In this document: piece after piece, positions 60,973 through 64,000 of the stretch
Layout of the letters: each line of letters starts with the position of its first letter
Numbering within the stretch: position 1 is the stretch's first letter
DNA from: Acidobacteriaceae bacterium
GTDB taxonomy: Bacteria > Acidobacteriota > Terriglobia > Terriglobales > Acidobacteriaceae
Assembly (NCBI GenBank): GCA_025356095.1
Contig: JANXUR010000048.1
Coordinates: forward strand, 39,465-103,464
Length of the DNA stretch: 64,000 nucleotides
Reading direction: 5' to 3'
Position numbers and translations under genes: made by a program
The notes under the pieces: generated by a model
What the model was told of the DNA's origin: nothing
Databases searched by the model: none
The model's input: only the letters and a program-made list of their open reading frames with translations

Positions 60973-61533
60973 ATGAGAGTTGATGAATTGCCCAATGCCG
61001 AGAGCCCCCAGATGACAGACGCTGCCATCGTTGCTGGCATTCGCAGCGGAGACGAGTCATCGCTGGCTCAGCTCTACGACCGCTACTCGCGCGTGGTCTA
61101 TTCCGTCGCCCTCCGGGTCATCGGAGATACCGGCCTCGCCGAAGACATTTTGCAGGAGATTTTCTTGCAGCTGTGGCGCAATCCCGGCTCGTTTGACGCC
61201 AACCGGGGCAATTTGGCTCCGTGGCTGAGCGTCATCGCCCGCAATCGTGCGATTGACGCCATCCGCAAGCGCAAACCGCAGGATGATATTGAGGACGTTG
61301 TGCTTTCGGTGACCGTGAACATGGAAGCAGAAACCGACCGCAAACGGGCGGCTGAAAAGGTTCGGGCTGCACTGGCCAACATGCCTCCAGCACAGAAAGT
61401 CGCGCTGGAACTGGCCTATTTTGAAGGAATGAGCCACACGGAAATCGCCGCAAAGACCGGCCAACCGCTCGGCACTATTAAGACAAGGATTCGCACCGGG
61501 CTGATTTCGCTCCGCGGCGTACTCGCAACCTAA
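60973..61533 (+). CDS. ECF-type RNA polymerase sigma factor
   Basis: The product has sigma-70 region 2 (AQLYDRYSRVVYSVALRVIGDTGLAEDILQEIFLQLW) and region 4 (MPPAQKVALELAYFEGMSHTEIAAKTG, GTIKTRIRTGLISLR) without regions 1 and 3. That identifies an ECF sigma factor, close to the SigK/RskA-linked group. The start is uncertain: ATGs at 60928, 60973 and 61012 are in frame; 60973 gives 186 residues. The next gene, 8 bp on, encodes a membrane zinc-binding anti-sigma factor, the expected partner. Confidence 0.9.
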   Translation: MRVDELPNAESPQMTDAAIVAGIRSGDESSLAQLYDRYSRVVYSVALRVIGDTGLAEDILQEIFLQLWRNPGSFDANRGNLAPWLSVIARNRAIDAIRKRKPQDDIEDVVLSVTVNMEAETDRKRAAEKVRAALANMPPAQKVALELAYFEGMSHTEIAAKTGQPLGTIKTRIRTGLISLRGVLAT

Positions 61534-61541
61534 CCGACATC

Positions 61542-62450
61542 ATGACGGCACATCCACAATTCGCGGACGATCTGGCCCTACACTCGCTGGACTTGCTGGA
61601 AGGCTCCGAGCTTTCCGCCCTGCAGCAGCATCTGGCCGCCTGCGCAGACTGTTGCGCCGAGTTGGCGCAGTTGCGCTCCGACGCCGCCCTGCTTGCCCTT
61701 GGCATCCAGCAGATTGCCCCCCCCGCGCATGCCAAACAGCGTCTGATGGATGCCGTGCGCGGATCAGCGGCCCCGTCCGCCCTTGCTACCCCGCCGACTG
61801 CCCTGCCGACTACCCTGCCGAACGCCCTGCCCAAGATCGAGCAAAGCTTTACTGAGCCGATCCCCATGCCGCTGCATGGCAACATCCTGCCCGTGCGCGA
61901 TCCCCGGCCCACCCGGCCCACCCGGCCCACCCGGCCCACATGGTTCAGCGCTGCTGGCTGGCTCGCCGCCGCCGCACTACTGGTGGTGAGTGGCCTCACT
62001 TGGACCCAGAACAGCCGTTTGCGCCAGAATCTGGAAACCGCTGCCGACCAAGCCACGCAGCAGCAAGTGCGGCTGCATCAAGCCGAGCAACTGGTCAGCG
62101 TCCTCACCGCGCCCGACGCCGTTCGAGCCACCCTCGCTTCCACCAAGTCCAAGCCCGAGCCGCAAGGCAAAGCCTTCTACCGCAGCGGCGGCGGACAGCT
62201 CGTCTTTGTCGCCAGCAACATGCCTTCACTCCCGCCCAATAAGGCATTCGAGTTGTGGCTCATTCCCGACAAGGGCATCCCCATGAACGCAGGCGTCTTT
62301 AAGACCGACGCGCGTGGCAACGGTACCCTTGTCCGCACAGACTTGCCCGCAGGCGTTACGGCCAAAGCCTTCGCCATTACCGTGGAAGACGCCGCTGGCT
62401 CGCCCACCCCCACCACTCCAATCATGATTCTCGGTGCCGCCGGAATTTAG
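61542..62450 (+). CDS. RskA-type membrane anti-sigma factor with zinc-binding ZAS domain
   Basis: The 302-residue protein begins with a zinc-binding anti-sigma domain (HSLDLLEGSELSALQQH, His30, and Cys34/Cys37 in HLAACADCC) that should bind the ECF sigma factor encoded just upstream. A proline-rich linker carries a PTRPTRPTRPT tract, followed by one membrane helix (about 140-158). The periplasmic RskA domain has FELWLIPDKG and VTAKAFAITVEDAAGSPTPT near its end. Regulated cleavage of this protein would release the sigma factor; the signal is unknown. It overlaps nothing and converges with the GH172 gene. Confidence 0.9.
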   Translation: MTAHPQFADDLALHSLDLLEGSELSALQQHLAACADCCAELAQLRSDAALLALGIQQIAPPAHAKQRLMDAVRGSAAPSALATPPTALPTTLPNALPKIEQSFTEPIPMPLHGNILPVRDPRPTRPTRPTRPTWFSAAGWLAAAALLVVSGLTWTQNSRLRQNLETAADQATQQQVRLHQAEQLVSVLTAPDAVRATLASTKSKPEPQGKAFYRSGGGQLVFVASNMPSLPPNKAFELWLIPDKGIPMNAGVFKTDARGNGTLVRTDLPAGVTAKAFAITVEDAAGSPTPTTPIMILGAAGI

Positions 62451-62560
62451 CTGGACTTCAAAAGGACTTTAACCGGACTTCAGCCCGGCGTGCACCCTCG
62501 GTGCCCCAGCCTCGCGGCTTTGCACTTTCGGTGCCAGCGAGGCACGTCCACTCTCTCGCA

Positions 62561-63724
62561 CTAGTTCGGCAAGTTCTCCGGCAACAACTCAATCTTCCAC
62601 GAAGGATGCGGTAAACGCTCCTTCAGCCCCGGCAGCGGCTCCAGTTTTTCGTGCGGCTCGCTCTGGTACCAAAACGCCACGCTGGTAAACTCATCACTCC
62701 GCCGATTGGCATGGCCATGCTCAATCCCCGCCCGCAGCGACTTATCAAAGTACACTGGATCTTGTACATGGAACCGGTACATCGCATGTACACCCGTCCA
62801 GTCCCGGTTGCCCTTCACCGTGTATCCAATCATCGGATAGTGAAACTCCTGCTGGAACATCCACGCGTTGTTAAAGTAATCCTCCAGACCAGTTCCGTTA
62901 ATCGAAGGCGGCGAACTCGCGCCATCCACAAAGAACATATCGTCACCCTCACCCCACCATCCCGTCGAGTGCCCCTGAATCGAAAGGATTGTCCCCACAT
63001 ACTGCCCCTTGCCCGTCGCGTGCATAAACTGATAGTTATTCAGCCCATCTAAGTTCACGCCCTTGCTCTCGCTGTCTGGCACCGCACGCGTCACTTCCCG
63101 CCGCCACTGCACATGGAAGCGCCCCTTGTTCGCCACCCGCGCCCCATCATCATATTGCTGGTAGTCCACGTGATAATAAAAATTGTCCACATCCTTCTCG
63201 CCATCGTTGCTCAGCGTGATCCGCGCACCCTTGCTGTACGGCATCTCCCAGTAACAATTCATCGCGCGATCTTGTACCGTAATTGGCAGCGATTGCCATG
63301 ACTGGTACTTCTGCCCATAGTGGCCGCCAGCAATGTCTTCGAACTCAAACCCCGTGCCAAAGAAGTCACCAATCGGCACTTCCACGCTCGGGTCGGCCTC
63401 GCCATCCCAATACATCCGCAGCACCAACTCCCGCAGATGCGTCGGACTCGCGGAATTGATCGTCACCCAAATGTGCCGCACCGACCCCGCGCCGCTCATC
63501 TCGGCCAGCGTCACCGTCGCCCCTGCCTTCACCTGCAGAAAGTCCGCATTCCCCCCGCTCTTGTCCCAACTGGCAATTCGCTTGGACTTTATCCCTGACT
63601 CAAGGTCTGCCATGTGGCCTAGCGCGTCAGCACCTTGCGCGAAAGCAGCAGCGCTAACTAAGGACGTAGACCCCAGCAGGAACACCAAAAGCAGTGGCCG
63701 GAACCGTGCAACAATGCGTTTCAT
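62561..63724 (-). CDS. Secreted DUF2961 (GH172) family protein
   Basis: The 387-residue protein has a signal peptide (KRIVARFRPLLLVFLLGSTSLV, then AFAQ). The DUF2961 double jelly-roll follows: ASWDKSGGNADFLQV, GSVRHIWVTI, MYWDGEADPSVEVPIGDFFGTG, and GEGDDMFFVDG with the likely active-site region TGLEDYFNNAW. GH172 members are glycosidases acting on fructose- or arabinose-containing glycans, so a polysaccharide-degrading role is probable. The ATG at 63722-63724 has GGAG upstream. It is monocistronic as seen here. Confidence 0.85.
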   Translation of the reverse strand: MKRIVARFRPLLLVFLLGSTSLVSAAAFAQGADALGHMADLESGIKSKRIASWDKSGGNADFLQVKAGATVTLAEMSGAGSVRHIWVTINSASPTHLRELVLRMYWDGEADPSVEVPIGDFFGTGFEFEDIAGGHYGQKYQSWQSLPITVQDRAMNCYWEMPYSKGARITLSNDGEKDVDNFYYHVDYQQYDDGARVANKGRFHVQWRREVTRAVPDSESKGVNLDGLNNYQFMHATGKGQYVGTILSIQGHSTGWWGEGDDMFFVDGASSPPSINGTGLEDYFNNAWMFQQEFHYPMIGYTVKGNRDWTGVHAMYRFHVQDPVYFDKSLRAGIEHGHANRRSDEFTSVAFWYQSEPHEKLEPLPGLKERLPHPSWKIELLPENLPN

Positions 63725-63884
63725 TAGATTCTCCATACCGCGCCCACAAACCCGCAAGCCGCAGCACTGGCAATCTATCACGAAGCCGGACTCGTGAACC
63801 GTTTCACCCCAAGTCGAGTCAGCAAACCGCGGCAAAGCCAGCGCACCCGAGCGACCCCTATCTTTCCGCCCAGCGCTCTATCCG

Positions 63885-64000
63885 ATCATCCTGCGCGCAG
63901 CATTTTGTCATCCTGAGCGAAGCGAAGGACCCCTACCCGGCACCTCACTAGCTGTCATCCTGCGCGCAGCGTTTTGTCATCCTGAGCGCAGCGAAGGACC
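63885..64000. repeat. Two copies of a GTCATCCTG-containing intergenic repeat (second cut by window edge)
   Basis: ATCATCCTGCGCGCAGC-N-TTTTGTCATCC...GCGAAGGACC occurs at about 63885-63930 and again from 63954 to the window end, 69 bp apart. The copies are nearly identical and both contain the GTCATCCTGAGCG(A/C)AGCGAAGGACC element. Related shorter copies occur near 40425-40480 and 51920-51932. Confidence 0.8.

Noticed and set aside
1..64000. CRISPR arrays, tRNA or rRNA genes, IS elements
   Set aside because: No regularly spaced identical repeats with unique spacers, no cloverleaf with a conserved T-arm, and no transposase-like protein were found by eye. A tRNAscan or IS search would settle it.

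Overview
This is a GC-rich bacterial chromosome segment with densely packed genes on both strands. No rRNA, tRNA, CRISPR array, transposase or phage gene is visible. The gene content suggests Acidobacteriota, probably class Terriglobia. The pointers are a YitJ-type fused methyltransferase/MTHFR, BshB1, a serine hydrolase fused to a DUF1343 (NamZ) domain, a DUF2961 (GH172) protein, a Porin_5-like porin beside pstS, and intergenic copies of a GTCATCCTGAGC...GCGAAGGACC element. The assignment is an inference and has not been tested against any database.

Region 1 (about 0.2-12 kb) is a phosphate and polyphosphate neighbourhood. Leftward pstC-pstA-pstB-phoU is divergent from an exopolyphosphatase-like ppx/gppA gene. 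It is followed by sixA, a decayed AraC-type regulator, ppk1, a small exported protein, an outer-membrane porin and pstS. A 7-4-7 direct repeat resembling a Pho box sits upstream of pstS. Region 2 (12-16.7 kb) holds an exported helical-repeat protein, an FHA-GAF-SpoIIE phosphatase with a STAS partner (partner-switching signalling), and a GT87-like membrane glycosyltransferase.

Region 3 (16.9-24.7 kb) is a rightward Tad/Cpa pilus assembly operon: cpaA, cpaB, cpaC, cpaE, cpaF, tadB, tadC, then a DUF192 gene. Flp pilin and the TadE/F/G pseudopilins are not in view. Region 4 (24.8-35.9 kb) is rich in envelope proteins: a polytopic membrane protein, a TPR protein, NfeD plus slipin, a SPOR protein, a zinc-ribbon membrane protein, a penicillin-acylase-family hydrolase and a lipoprotein beta-propeller.

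Region 5 (36-48.4 kb) is mostly metabolic: homocysteine methyltransferase/MTHFR fusion, xseB, ispA, crcB, bshB1, a VOC protein, a UPF0173 hydrolase, hpt, a GAF-GAF-SpoIIE phosphatase translationally coupled to lysA, an amidohydrolase and nadK. Region 6 (49-56.2 kb) looks like a muropeptide salvage locus: a serine hydrolase/NamZ fusion, a paralogous cytoplasmic serine hydrolase, murQ and murA. It resembles parts of the Bacillus murQ/amiE/namZ cluster, but two functions are fused into one protein.

Region 7 (56.2-57.5 kb) is a small accessory insert. It holds a 53-residue protein and an overlapping gene pair made of a Panacea-domain (DUF4065) protein and a small partner of unrecognised family. 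This is a probable toxin-antitoxin module, bracketed by two near-identical palindromes, and is the best candidate for something undescribed. Region 8 (57.6-64 kb) has rpsO-pnp, with an unusual RGG-rich PNPase tail, an ECF sigma/RskA-type anti-sigma pair, and a GH172-family secreted protein. Short intergenic tandem repeats of 13-24 bp recur through the right half of the window.
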